This document shows positions 7,381-14,827 of a DNA stretch of 21,916 nucleotides, in pieces; position 1 is the stretch's first letter; every line of letters begins with the position of its first letter. The position numbers and the translations under genes are program-made. The DNA is from Clostridiales bacterium UBA735 (lineage in GTDB: Bacteria; Bacillota; Clostridia; Oscillospirales; Oscillospiraceae), in assembly GCA_002298695.1 (NCBI GenBank), contig DBLB01000098.1:1-21916 (forward strand), written 5' to 3'. The notes under the pieces are model-generated. The model did no database searches. It was not told the DNA's origin and saw nothing but the letters and a program-made list of their open reading frames with translations.

Positions 7381-8229
7381 ATGAAGAAGAAACGAACTGC
7401 AAAATGGACAACGGCTTTGCTGCTTGTGCTCCTTCTCGCAGGTCTGTCCCTGCTGCTGTACCCCACGCTCAGCGACTATTGGAACTCTCTGCATCAGTCC
7501 CGCGCCATCACTGGCTACGCCGAGCAGGTCGCCGGTCTGGATACCGCGCAGTACGACGCCATCTGGGCCGCCGCGCAGGACTATAACGTTGCCCTTGCAG
7601 ACCGCGGTACGACCTACGCCCTCACCGAAGACCAGGCCGCCGACTACGAATCCCAGCTCGACGTCTCCGGCATCGGCGTCATGGGCTACATCGAGATCCC
7701 GGAGATCAACTGCTCCCTGCCCATCTACCACGGCACCGACGAATCCGTCCTTCAGATCGCCGTCGGCCACATCGAGTGGTCCAGTCTCCCCGTCGGCGGC
7801 GAGAGCACGCACTGCGTCCTCTCCGGCCACCGCGGCCTGCCGAGCGCCAAACTCTTCACCAACCTCGACAAGCTCTCCGTCGGCGATACCTTCCTTCTGC
7901 GCGTCCTCGACGAGGTGCTCACCTACGAGGTCGATCAGATCCTCATCGTCGAACCGCAGGAGGTCGACGCCCTCGCCATCGAGCCGGGCAAAGACCTCTG
8001 CACGCTCGTCACCTGCACGCCCTACGGCGTCAATACCCATCGCCTGCTCGTCCGCGGCCACCGCGTGGAAAACACCCCCGAGGCGAAGCTCGTCCACGCC
8101 ACAGCGGACGCCATCCAGATCGAGCCGCTGCTTGTCGCGCCCATCGTGGCCATCCCGCTTTTGCTGCTCACGCTCCTGATTCTTTTGCTGCCGAAACGGC
8201 GGAAACACCATGGAGGGGATATGGAATGA
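7381..8229 (+). CDS. Class C (pilin-polymerising) sortase
   Basis: A 282-residue membrane transpeptidase expected to join pilin subunits between the LPXTG threonine and a pilin lysine. N-terminal membrane segment at about 9-27. Catalytic core from about residue 97 (GVMGYIEIPEI), with His150 in LSGHRGLPSAKLF, Cys212 in the TLVTCTPYG motif, and Arg225 in THRLLVRGHR. A second hydrophobic helix near residues 251-272, followed by a basic tail, is the class C two-anchor topology. No DPF/DPW-type lid is obvious between the first membrane segment and the core, although this region (about 45-95) has normal length. The ribosome binding site AAGGAG (7367-7372) lies 8 nt before the ATG. The stop overlaps the next gene start (ATGA), so sortase and minor pilin are translationally coupled. 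Confidence 0.95.
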   Translation: MKKKRTAKWTTALLLVLLLAGLSLLLYPTLSDYWNSLHQSRAITGYAEQVAGLDTAQYDAIWAAAQDYNVALADRGTTYALTEDQAADYESQLDVSGIGVMGYIEIPEINCSLPIYHGTDESVLQIAVGHIEWSSLPVGGESTHCVLSGHRGLPSAKLFTNLDKLSVGDTFLLRVLDEVLTYEVDQILIVEPQEVDALAIEPGKDLCTLVTCTPYGVNTHRLLVRGHRVENTPEAKLVHATADAIQIEPLLVAPIVAIPLLLLTLLILLLPKRRKHHGGDME

Positions 8230-9179
8230 AAAAACATCAATTGCTTGCAGCACTGCTCGTGCTGCTGCTCTGTGCGTCGCTGGCCGCCCCGGCCCTTGCC
8301 GCCGGGGATATCGACCTGACGCACGCCAATATGCTCACCGTCTGCTATCAGGACGGTGCCACGCCGCTCTCCGGCGCGCAGTTCGATCTCTATCTCGTCG
8401 CCACGGTCGACCGCTACGGCGAGCTGACCGCCACAGGCGCCTTCGCCTCCTTCCCGGTCAATATTTCCGGCAAAAATGATGACGCCTGGCGCGCCCTCGC
8501 CTCCACGCTGGAGGGCTACGTCGCCCTCAATCAGCTACTCCCGACCGACAGCGGCACGACCGACACCCTCGGCCGCCTCACTTTCCCGACCACGCCGCGT
8601 CAGCTGACCGCAGGTCTCTATCTTCTGCTCGGCCGCCGCCATACGCAGAATGGCTGCTATTACGACGCTGCGCCCTGCATGGTGCTCCTGCCCACGCAGG
8701 ATCTTGCCTCCAACACCTGGCTGTACGACGTCACCGTCGCCCCGAAATTCGATGTCCAGCCCATTCCGCCCGACAATACGACCACCGTCCGTTCCGTCCG
8801 GAAGATCTGGGCCGACGACGGCCATACCGCCCAGCGTCCCGCGTCCGTCACCGTCCAACTCCTGCGCGACGGCGTCGTCTACGATACCGTCACCCTCAGC
8901 CGTGCCAACAACTGGTATTACGACTGGTCCGCGCTGGACCCCAATTCCGTCTGGACCGTCGTCGAACTGACGCCCTCGGATTATTGGGCCTCTGTTACCC
9001 GCGAAAACGGCGAGTTCTTCATTACCAATACCTATTCCGGCACGCAGCCCCCCGCTCCGACGAACCCGTCCGAGCGCCTGCCGCAGACCGGCCTGCTCTG
9101 GTGGCCGGTCCCGCTGCTCGCCGCCTGCGGCCTCGCCGCCCTCGCAGCCGCCCTCCTCCTCAAGCGCCGCACCAGATGA
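8226..9179 (+). CDS. LPQTG minor pilin / basal subunit with Cna_B domain
   Basis: A 317-residue secreted protein overlapping the sortase stop by 4 bp. Signal peptide 1-26 (ends APALAA). N-terminal beta-rich domain about 30-178, resembling SpaA-type pilin N-domains (TPLSGAQFDLYLVA), with Cys144 and Cys151 that could form a disulfide. A Pro-rich hinge (179-184) leads to a Cna_B domain about 187-271 with Lys193 (VRKIW), Glu247 (VVELTP) and Asn268 (ITNTY) in the positions used for intramolecular isopeptide bonds. A Pro/Thr stalk is followed by LPQTG (285-289), a hydrophobic segment and an Arg/Lys tail. The sorting motif differs from the LPSTG of the other two proteins. Position last in the operon and small size suggest the cell-wall basal subunit; a tip role cannot be excluded. 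No gene for a housekeeping sortase is in the window. Confidence 0.9.
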   Translation: MKKHQLLAALLVLLLCASLAAPALAAGDIDLTHANMLTVCYQDGATPLSGAQFDLYLVATVDRYGELTATGAFASFPVNISGKNDDAWRALASTLEGYVALNQLLPTDSGTTDTLGRLTFPTTPRQLTAGLYLLLGRRHTQNGCYYDAAPCMVLLPTQDLASNTWLYDVTVAPKFDVQPIPPDNTTTVRSVRKIWADDGHTAQRPASVTVQLLRDGVVYDTVTLSRANNWYYDWSALDPNSVWTVVELTPSDYWASVTRENGEFFITNTYSGTQPPAPTNPSERLPQTGLLWWPVPLLAACGLAALAAALLLKRRTR

Positions 9180-9200
9180 TCCCGGTGCCCCGACATAAAA

Positions 9201-9232
9201 ACCGCCCTGCCAAGGCCGGGGCGGTATTTTTT
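9201..9232. terminator. Bidirectional rho-independent terminator between pilus and YdjIGH-like operons
   Basis: ACCGCCC (9201-9207) pairs with GGGCGGT (9219-9225); an A and TTTTTT follow on the plus strand. On the minus strand the same stem is followed by TTTTT. It sits between the convergent stops at 9179 and 9237 and can serve both operons. Confidence 0.85.
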
Positions 9233-9236
9233 AAGC

Positions 9237-10064
9237 TCAGAAACTGCCGCTGCGGCCGGAACCGCCGCCGCCCGAGCAGGCGGAGCTTCCGCCGCCGTCA
9301 GACGGCTCGGTCTCGATCTTCGTGCGCGTCTCGGTGGTATGCGTATACTGATCGCGGCTGGCCGTCAGGTTCAGGCTGCCCACAACGTAGGCATCGGCGC
9401 GCGTGCCCTTGCGGACCGACTTCATCTTCCCGCGCAGGATCAGGCAGATGATCATCGCGATGACTGCGGAGATGCCCAGGCAGACAAGAACTGTCGTTGC
9501 AATGCTGCCGCCGTCCGCGCTGCCCGCCGAAGAATAGTCCCCGCGGACGGGATCGCCCGCCTCGGCCTTGGCCAGATACTCGGCGCAGACCTCGAGATAG
9601 TCCGAGAAGCCGCCGTACCAGTCGTCGTCCCGGAAATTGTCGAGAAATTCCTCCTCCATCATGCTCTGCCCATAGGCGTCAAAGACATATTCCGCCTTTG
9701 GCCCATAGAAGAACGTGGCGTATTTCCGGTTCGACATGCTCATCATCAGAATCACGCCGTTCCGGTCTTCCCCCTCGCCCAGCGTATATTCGTGATAGAA
9801 CTCATACGCCGTTTCATAGGGATCGTCGTAGTATTCCGAATAGTCCTCGAGCAGCAGCAGATAGATGCCGACGCCGTACTGCGCGGAGATCTCCTCCGCC
9901 CGCTCTTCCAGCGTCCAGTCCTCGTCCTCCTTCAGAAGGCCCACGGTGTCTGTGATGTTCCAGAGCTGCGGTTCGGTCGCGGCCGGGCTTTCTGCAAAGG
10001 CCGTGCAGCACAGCCCCAGCAGGAGCAGCGCGGCCAGCAGGATACAGGTAAGTCTTCGTTTCAT
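9237..10064 (-). CDS. TPM-domain membrane protein (YdjH/YgcG-like)
   Basis: A 275-residue secreted/membrane protein. The start at 10064 is preferred over GTG at 10073 because AAGGAGGTGG (10070-10079) lies just before this ATG and covers the GTG. Signal peptide 1-24. TPM domain (TPM_phosphatase/Psb32 family) about 35-168, with the family-typical NGVILMMSMSNRKYATFFYG block; extracytoplasmic. Membrane helix 188-211, then a cytoplasmic tail ending in Gly/Ser repeats with one Cys (SACSGGGGSGRSGSF), a tail style common in YgcG-type proteins. The ribosome binding site overlaps the stop of the zinc-ribbon gene, so this is the last gene of a three-gene operon. In B. subtilis the equivalent trio (YdjG, YdjH, YdjI) works with PspA in membrane stress. 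The biochemical activity of this TPM domain is unknown. Confidence 0.85.
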   Translation of the reverse strand: MKRRLTCILLAALLLLGLCCTAFAESPAATEPQLWNITDTVGLLKEDEDWTLEERAEEISAQYGVGIYLLLLEDYSEYYDDPYETAYEFYHEYTLGEGEDRNGVILMMSMSNRKYATFFYGPKAEYVFDAYGQSMMEEEFLDNFRDDDWYGGFSDYLEVCAEYLAKAEAGDPVRGDYSSAGSADGGSIATTVLVCLGISAVIAMIICLILRGKMKSVRKGTRADAYVVGSLNLTASRDQYTHTTETRTKIETEPSDGGGSSACSGGGGSGRSGSF

Positions 10065-10077
10065 CCCGTCCACCTCC

Positions 10078-11208
10078 TTACGCCAGCAGGAAAAACGCCG
10101 TGAACGCCGCCGTCAGCACGCCGGTGATGATCCCGAACGTCGCCCAAAACTTTCCGCGGCTCACCGGCAGATCGCCGACCAGTTTCCCGGTCTGCCCGTT
10201 CATCGCGAACAGATAGTCCTTGCCTTTCCACTTCGTCGTCAGCATCCAGACCGGCAGCAGCGCATAGTGCACCTTGCCGCGATGGAGTCGGATATCCTGA
10301 TCTTCCACAAAGCAGCCGTCATAGCCGACGACAGTCTCGCGCATGGCGTCGACCAGCGTGCCCGCACAGCGACTGTCCGCCCGCTCCCGGCTGTCTTCGA
10401 CGCTGACGTCGTATTTGTCTGCCAGAAAGCCCGGCAGATATGCCGTGGAGAACGGCTTCAGCTCGCGGTAATCAAACGGCTCGATCGAGTCCATATGGTC
10501 GTCCGGCATTTTGCTCGACGCATCGACCGGAACTTTCTCAAACGCCAGCGCGCCCTCGCGGTAGACGTCGAAATGCTCCGTCCGCGTGACCTCGTAGTCG
10601 CCCTCACGGGAGGTATGGGAGCGCTCGGCCTTATAATTGGCCCAGCCCTCGGCCTCGCCGTCGAACATCCAGAACGGGACATACACGCCTCGGATCTCCT
10701 GCACGTGGTTCTCCGCGGAAAACGCCTTCGGCAGGAAGGGTTTTCCCTTGTAGTGCGCCTTCAGCGCCCGGACGGCATCGTCCTTGCTCAGCTTGAACGG
10801 AAGGACGTAGTCCGGCTTCAGCGTGCCGGCAAATTTCCCCGGCACGACCGTCGGATTTCCGCAGTATGGGCAGCTGGTCGCCGCCGTCGATTCGTCGCAG
10901 ATCAGCTCTGCACCGCACGACGGGCAGGAATAGGTGCGCATCGTGTCTGCGTCGCTGCCCCAGTCGTCGCTCATGTCTGACGTGTCCCAACCGCTGTCGT
11001 CAGCGCCCTGTTTTGCAGCTGCCCGCTTCTGTTCTTCCTTCTGCTGGGCCTCGGCGGCCTTTGCCTCTTTTTCCGCGTAGAGCGCCTCGATCTCGGCCAC
11101 GTCGTAGGTCGAGCCGCAGTAGTCACATTCCAGCTTTCCCGACGCGCCGACAAAATGCAGCGGGCCGGTGCAGGCCGGGCATTGATAATTCGTTACCTGT
11201 GTCGGCAT
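10078..11208 (-). CDS. Zinc-ribbon membrane protein (YdjG-like)
   Basis: A 376-residue protein with two zinc ribbons in the N-terminal third: Cys10/Cys13/Cys28/Cys31 and Cys95/Cys98/Cys113/Cys116, joined by a charged Ala/Glu/Lys helix (about 40-70) and an Asp-rich linker. A globular domain follows from about 125 (LPFKLSKDDAVRALKAHYKGK), and one or two hydrophobic segments close the protein (about 355-374). Such proteins are often annotated as TFIIB-type zinc ribbon or, misleadingly, PriA-like. Order and neighbours (SPFH gene upstream, TPM gene downstream) match B. subtilis ydjG, whose product is part of a membrane complex that recruits PspA. The ribosome binding site is AGGAGG about 11 nt before the ATG, or GAAGG nearer. 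No catalytic motif is visible; a scaffold or sensor role is inferred. Confidence 0.82.
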   Translation of the reverse strand: MPTQVTNYQCPACTGPLHFVGASGKLECDYCGSTYDVAEIEALYAEKEAKAAEAQQKEEQKRAAAKQGADDSGWDTSDMSDDWGSDADTMRTYSCPSCGAELICDESTAATSCPYCGNPTVVPGKFAGTLKPDYVLPFKLSKDDAVRALKAHYKGKPFLPKAFSAENHVQEIRGVYVPFWMFDGEAEGWANYKAERSHTSREGDYEVTRTEHFDVYREGALAFEKVPVDASSKMPDDHMDSIEPFDYRELKPFSTAYLPGFLADKYDVSVEDSRERADSRCAGTLVDAMRETVVGYDGCFVEDQDIRLHRGKVHYALLPVWMLTTKWKGKDYLFAMNGQTGKLVGDLPVSRGKFWATFGIITGVLTAAFTAFFLLA

Positions 11209-11262
11209 GAACCTTCAAGCCTCCTGTTACAATATATTTGCCTTTTCGGATTTTTCGTGCGC

Positions 11263-12555
11263 TCAGGTAAACGGCCTGCCGCATTCGGGGCAGAACTTCG
11301 GGTGCTGGCCCTCCGGGGCCTGCCAGCCGCAGCCGGCGCACTTTGCCGGGCCGGTGGGCCGCGGCTTGCCGCACTCGGAGCAGAATTTGCCGTAGTTCAC
11401 CGCACCGCAGGCGCACGTCCAGCTGTCGTCTGTCGGCTTCAGGCTGCCGCATTCGCCGCAGAATTTGCCGGTGTTGCCGGTCTTGCCGCACTTGCACGTC
11501 CATCCGCCCGCCGCCGGAGCTGGCGCCGCCTGCTGGGCCTGCTGCTGCGCGCCCATCTGATAGAGGTTTTGGGCGTTGACGCCGCCGGCCTGACCCGCCA
11601 TGTTCATGCCCATAAACGCCATCGCAGGACCGGCGTTCTGGTTGTTCGCCGCCGCCTGCATCGCGCTGGCCTGCGCGCCGACCAGGTGCGCCGCCGCGCG
11701 CGTCGGGTCCATGAACGCCGCGTTGCGCTGCATTTCCTTGAGCATCGCCTCGTCTTCCTCGCTTGCCTTGACAGACGAAACGCCGAACGAGACGATCTCG
11801 AGACCGCGGAGATTTCTCCACTTGCTGGACAGGACCTCGTTCAGAGCATCCGCCAGCTCCATCGTGTGACCGGGGAGCGCGGAATAGCGGATGCCCATCT
11901 CGGAAATTTTGGCAAACGCGGGCTGAAGTGCGGTCAGAAGCTCGGTTTTCAGCTGTCCATCCAGCCGATCGCGCGTGAACGCCTCGCCCACGTTGCCGCA
12001 GACGTTCGTATAGAACAGGATCGGATCGCAGATGCGGTAGCTGTATTCGCCGAAGCAGCGGATGGCGATGTCGATGTCGATACCCGCGCGCGGATCGACC
12101 ACGCGGAACGGCACCGGCGACGGTGTGCCGTATTTGTTGCCGATGAGCTCCTTCGTGTTGAAATAGTAGACGCGCTGGTCCTTGGGCGGTTCGCCGCCGA
12201 GGGTGAAACGCCTGCCGATGTTTTTGAACGTGTCGAGGATGCTTGTGCCGAGCTGACCGGAGAAAATGGACGGTTCGGTCGAGGAATCGTAGACAAATTC
12301 ACCGGGTTCGGCGCAGAGCTCCGTGACCCTGCCCTGGTCGACGATGATCATGCACTGCCCGTCGGCCACGGCGACAACAGAACCGTTCGTGATGATGTTC
12401 TCGCTGCCCTTGTAGTTGCTGCTGCGCCCGGAGATGCGGTGCAGGCCGCGGACAGCCATCACATCCTCGGGAATTGCTTCACAATAGAAATACTCCTTCC
12501 ACTGGTCGGCCATCACGCCGCCGGCGGAACCCAATGCTGCTCGGATCAGTCCCAT
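11263..12555 (-). CDS. SPFH-domain protein with three C-terminal zinc ribbons (YdjI-like)
   Basis: A 430-residue protein of the SPFH family often labelled virion core protein-like. The start at 12555 is used: GGGAG lies 8 nt upstream, whereas the in-frame ATG at 12561 is only 2 nt from it and further upstream ATGs lack a site. The SPFH/band-7 domain spans about 20-250. It is followed by an Ala/Gln/Met-rich low-complexity segment (about 270-348) and a cysteine-rich tail (350-430). The tail holds three four-Cys units, each CxC or CxxC plus FCxEC (WTCKCG..KFCGECG; WTCACG..KFCSECG; KCAGCG..KFCPECG). There is no signal peptide or membrane helix; membrane association is expected through the SPFH domain. 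First gene of the operon from the promoter at 12653-12681. In B. subtilis the homologue YdjI is needed to bring PspA to the membrane; no pspA lies here. Confidence 0.88.
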   Translation of the reverse strand: MGLIRAALGSAGGVMADQWKEYFYCEAIPEDVMAVRGLHRISGRSSNYKGSENIITNGSVVAVADGQCMIIVDQGRVTELCAEPGEFVYDSSTEPSIFSGQLGTSILDTFKNIGRRFTLGGEPPKDQRVYYFNTKELIGNKYGTPSPVPFRVVDPRAGIDIDIAIRCFGEYSYRICDPILFYTNVCGNVGEAFTRDRLDGQLKTELLTALQPAFAKISEMGIRYSALPGHTMELADALNEVLSSKWRNLRGLEIVSFGVSSVKASEEDEAMLKEMQRNAAFMDPTRAAAHLVGAQASAMQAAANNQNAGPAMAFMGMNMAGQAGGVNAQNLYQMGAQQQAQQAAPAPAAGGWTCKCGKTGNTGKFCGECGSLKPTDDSWTCACGAVNYGKFCSECGKPRPTGPAKCAGCGWQAPEGQHPKFCPECGRPFT

Positions 12556-12652
12556 AGTCATTACTCCCTTTCTGTTGCTGCCGATGGGCAGAAATGTGGC
12601 TGGAAATGCCGGAATTCTCCCGGACAAGCCGCCGGGCGGCGGCCTCGATTCC

Positions 12653-12681
12653 ATCATAACACGCCCCAGCGGATCCGTCAA
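12653..12681 (-). promoter_or_regulatory. Sigma-A promoter of the SPFH/zinc-ribbon/TPM operon
   Basis: On the minus strand TTGACG (12681-12676), 17 bp, TATGAT (12658-12653). Expected start is near 12646, giving a leader of about 90 nt with a small GC-rich hairpin at 12629-12644. This is a vegetative-type promoter; it does not look like a SigW promoter (TGAAAC...CGTA), which drives the B. subtilis counterpart. Confidence 0.75.
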
Positions 12682-12735
12682 TAAATGGAAAGTGAACACC
12701 ATGCTGCCGCTCCCCCGCTTCCTATTATAGCGCAT

Positions 12736-12766
12736 AAAAAGCGCACCGGCCAGATGGCCGGTGCGC
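12736..12766 (-). terminator. Terminator of the GntR/ABC operon
   Basis: A perfect 12-bp stem, GCGCACCGGCCA (12741-12752) with TGGCCGGTGCGC (12755-12766). It is followed on the minus strand by TTTTT (12740-12736), 16 nt after the permease stop. Confidence 0.88.
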
Positions 12767-12781
12767 GCAGATTGGCAAAAG

Positions 12782-13630
12782 TCATTGCAGATTCCGGTGC
12801 TTGCGGAGCATGAAATACGTCAAGAAGTAGAGCGCCGCGCCGAGGAGGAGCTCCGTGCAGAGCGCGAGCAGCATGGTGCCGTGGGCGGCCTGGACGATGG
12901 CGTGCGGGTTCCCGGCGATGGTGAGAAAATTCGGATAGATGCTTTGCAGGAGCTGACTGGACATGGAACCCTCGTCCGCAAGTCCTGCGAGAACGGAAAC
13001 GCCGAAGATCTGCAAAACCGCCTGAATCACAAAATAGAACACGACGGAGAGCAGGCCCTTGTGGTTCGCGAAGCTGTAGCCGATGGACATCGGCGCGTAG
13101 AACAGCAGGCAGCAGACGAGCAGGCCGACGAAGAGCAGCGCCAGTGCCTCCAGCGCGAAGGCCAGACCGTTCGCCATATAATAGCTGTCCAGCGCGCGGA
13201 GCAGGTCGGCAAAGCCGGTGAACATCTCCCGCGCCAGCCCGCCTTCCCAGACGACGATGGCGACAGCCAGCGCCTCGGCGAGGAACGTGAAGATGAAGAA
13301 GAGCGCGGCAGTGATGAGCTTCGACCAGAGAAGGCTGTGGACGCTCGTGGGGAGCGTAAACATCAGGTAGCCCTCGTCGGTCAGGAAATTCTGGTGGAAG
13401 CGCTTGATCATCAGGACGACGGAGAAGACCAGCACGCCGATCAGTGCCAGCACAAAGGCGACGATGAGCAGCGTATTGAGGATGTTGAAGAAGAGAGAGG
13501 CCGCCTGCACATGGCGCAGGGCCAGATCGCTCGTGCGGACGAAGATGGCGAGCAGCAGCAGCGCGCCGAACAGCGGGGCCATCAGGCGGCCCGTGGCGCG
13601 GAATTCCTGTTTGATCAGTTTTCCCAGCAT
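12782..13630 (-). CDS. ABC transporter permease (ABC-2 type, partner of the GntR-linked ATPase)
   Basis: A 282-residue integral membrane protein with six hydrophobic segments: about 18-37, 49-75, 104-125, 150-178, 195-220 and 246-272. Short basic loops and the small cytoplasmic N-terminus (MLGKLIKQEFRATGR) are typical of ABC-2 permeases in YtrA-type operons. The start is supported by GGGAGG 7 nt upstream. It overlaps the ATPase gene by 16 bp, so the two are translationally coupled and should form one exporter or membrane-remodelling complex. Substrate is not predictable; related systems respond to cell-wall antibiotics or lipid II-binding peptides. The operon ends at the terminator immediately downstream. 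Confidence 0.88.
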   Translation of the reverse strand: MLGKLIKQEFRATGRLMAPLFGALLLLAIFVRTSDLALRHVQAASLFFNILNTLLIVAFVLALIGVLVFSVVLMIKRFHQNFLTDEGYLMFTLPTSVHSLLWSKLITAALFFIFTFLAEALAVAIVVWEGGLAREMFTGFADLLRALDSYYMANGLAFALEALALLFVGLLVCCLLFYAPMSIGYSFANHKGLLSVVFYFVIQAVLQIFGVSVLAGLADEGSMSSQLLQSIYPNFLTIAGNPHAIVQAAHGTMLLALCTELLLGAALYFLTYFMLRKHRNLQ

Positions 13631-14319
13631 TTGAATACCTCCCGGAACAGCGCGTCGACGGATTTGCCGCGCGTCTGGCGAATTTCATCACAGCTCTCGT
13701 GCAGGCTGATTTTCCCCTGATTGAGGAAGATGACCTCGTCGAGCACCGGTTCGACGTCTGCGATCAGATGTGTGCTGATGATGACGGCGGCTTCCGGATT
13801 ATAATTGGAAATGATGGTGTGCAGGATGTAATCCCGCGTCGCGGGGTCGACGCCGCCGATCGGCTCGTCGAGCAGGTAGAGCTTCGCTCTGCGGCTCATC
13901 GTGAGCACGAGCTGAACCTTTTCCTTCATGCCCTTCGACATCTGACGGACGGACTGGTTGAGATTGAGGCCGAGCTGCATGAGCATCCGCTCGGCGGCCT
14001 GCCGGTCAAAATCGGCATAAAAATCACAGTAGAAGTCCAGCAGCTGCCGTGTTTTCATCCAGGGGCTGAGCGTGACGCGGTCGGGCAGGTAGGACACGAC
14101 GGCGTTCGTCTTCGGCGACGGCGCGAAGCCTTCGATCAGAAGTTCGCCGCTTGTGGGCTGAAGCAGCCCCATGGCGAGCTTGATGAGTGTGGATTTGCCG
14201 CTGCCGTTCGGGCCGAGCAGGCCGATGATGCGGCCCGGTTCGAGCGAAAGCTCGATATGGTCGAGCGCCATCGCAGAACCGTAGCGCTTTTCCAGCGCAT
14301 GACATTCAAAAATTGGCAT
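13615..14319 (-). CDS. ABC transporter ATP-binding protein (YtrB-like)
   Basis: A 234-residue cytoplasmic ATPase. Walker A GPNGSGKST at 36-44; Q-loop region near 80; signature MSKGMKEK at about 127-134 (a degenerate LSGGQ, common in the YtrB/EcsA-like group); Walker B LYLLDE at 147-152; D-loop GGVDPA; His switch in IISTHLIAD. It drives the permease encoded by the overlapping downstream gene. Two bases separate it from the GntR stop codon, and its ribosome binding site (GGAGG) lies inside the end of the GntR gene. Expression is therefore tied to that regulator, which presumably represses the whole operon until an inducer binds. Confidence 0.94.
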   Translation of the reverse strand: MPIFECHALEKRYGSAMALDHIELSLEPGRIIGLLGPNGSGKSTLIKLAMGLLQPTSGELLIEGFAPSPKTNAVVSYLPDRVTLSPWMKTRQLLDFYCDFYADFDRQAAERMLMQLGLNLNQSVRQMSKGMKEKVQLVLTMSRRAKLYLLDEPIGGVDPATRDYILHTIISNYNPEAAVIISTHLIADVEPVLDEVIFLNQGKISLHESCDEIRQTRGKSVDALFREVFKCWEN

Positions 14320-14321
14320 AA

Positions 14322-14684
14322 TTATTGTTCCTCCATCTGATTGAGCAGGTCCATGATTTCTTCGCGCGCGCAGCCGAGCGCCCGCATGGCAGTCAGATAC
14401 TGCCGCGTCTGCGCCTCGGCGAGCTTGCGCCGCGCCGCGCCGACAACGGCGGCGTCCTCTGCGACGAATTTTCCGGCCGTGCGCTGGGTATAGATCAGCC
14501 CCTCGCGCTCAAGGTCGGCAAAGGCACGCTGCACCGTGTTCGGGTTGACGCCGGCCTCGGCGGCGAGATCGCGCACCGAGGGAAGCTTTCCGCCGGGCGG
14601 ATAGACACCGGAGACGATCTGCTCCTGCAATCGCGCGACCAGCTGCGTGTAAATGGGCATGTCCGCCTGGAAAGACCAGGACAT
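14322..14684 (-). CDS. GntR-family transcriptional regulator, YtrA type
   Basis: A 120-residue repressor: N-terminal winged helix-turn-helix about 10-75 (PIYTQLVARLQEQIVSG, then LPSVRDLAAEAGVNPNTVQR as recognition region, then TAGKFVA wing) and only a short helical C-terminal part. That short C-terminus is diagnostic of the YtrA subfamily, whose members control a downstream ABC transporter. Strong AGGAGGTGCGG before the ATG. It is the first gene of a three-gene operon with ATPase and permease. A promoter and an overlapping near-palindrome lie immediately upstream, suggesting autorepression. The inducing signal cannot be read from the sequence. Confidence 0.93.
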   Translation of the reverse strand: MSWSFQADMPIYTQLVARLQEQIVSGVYPPGGKLPSVRDLAAEAGVNPNTVQRAFADLEREGLIYTQRTAGKFVAEDAAVVGAARRKLAEAQTRQYLTAMRALGCAREEIMDLLNQMEEQ

Positions 14685-14705
14685 ATCCGCACCTCCTGTA
14701 TCTCT

Positions 14706-14723
14706 GTATTAAGCGATTAGTAC
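14706..14723. promoter_or_regulatory. Candidate GntR (YtrA-type) operator
   Basis: GTACTAA / TTAATAC (minus-strand reading) around a TCGC centre: an 18-base inverted repeat with one mismatch. It covers the expected transcription start and touches the -10 box of the gntR promoter (14722-14727), a classic position for a repressor site. Binding by this GntR protein is inferred. Confidence 0.55.
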
Positions 14724-14750
14724 AATAGCACAAGTAGCCGCCGTTGTCAA
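14722..14750 (-). promoter_or_regulatory. Sigma-A promoter of the GntR/ABC operon
   Basis: On the minus strand a perfect TTGACA (14750-14745), 17 bp, TATTGT (14727-14722). Expected start is about 14715, some 30 nt before the ATG at 14684. The strong -35 fits a repressed but inducible operon. Confidence 0.8.
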
Positions 14751-14793
14751 CCCCTTTTTCAAAAAACGGACAGTAGCTTTTTTGCGTGCTGTC

Positions 14794-14802
14794 TGGTATA
14801 CT
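14794..14802 (+). promoter_or_regulatory. Extended -10 promoter for the zinc-finger/truA pair
   Basis: TGG followed by TATACT (14797-14802) is an extended -10 element; no good -35 is visible (TAGCTT at 17 bp). Expected start is near 14809, giving a leader under 20 nt that begins just before AGGAGG (14815-14820). Divergent from the gntR promoter. Confidence 0.55.
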
Positions 14803-14827
14803 GAAAATAAGAACAGGAGGGATGAGG

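Noticed and set aside
797..7466. Long minus-strand open frames opposite the adhesin and pilin genes (up to about 600 codons)
   Set aside because: They lack ribosome binding sites and recognisable domains, and are rich in Arg/Gly/Val runs. They are mirror frames of GC-rich genes with clear domains on the plus strand.
10064..10073. GTG start three codons upstream for the TPM protein
   Set aside because: The GTG lies within the ribosome binding site AAGGAGGTGG; the ATG at 10064 has proper spacing.
9865..12684. Plus-strand open frames of 371 and 509 codons opposite the zinc-ribbon and SPFH genes
   Set aside because: Low-complexity Arg/Ala composition, no ribosome binding sites. The minus-strand frames have intact Cys motifs and family features.
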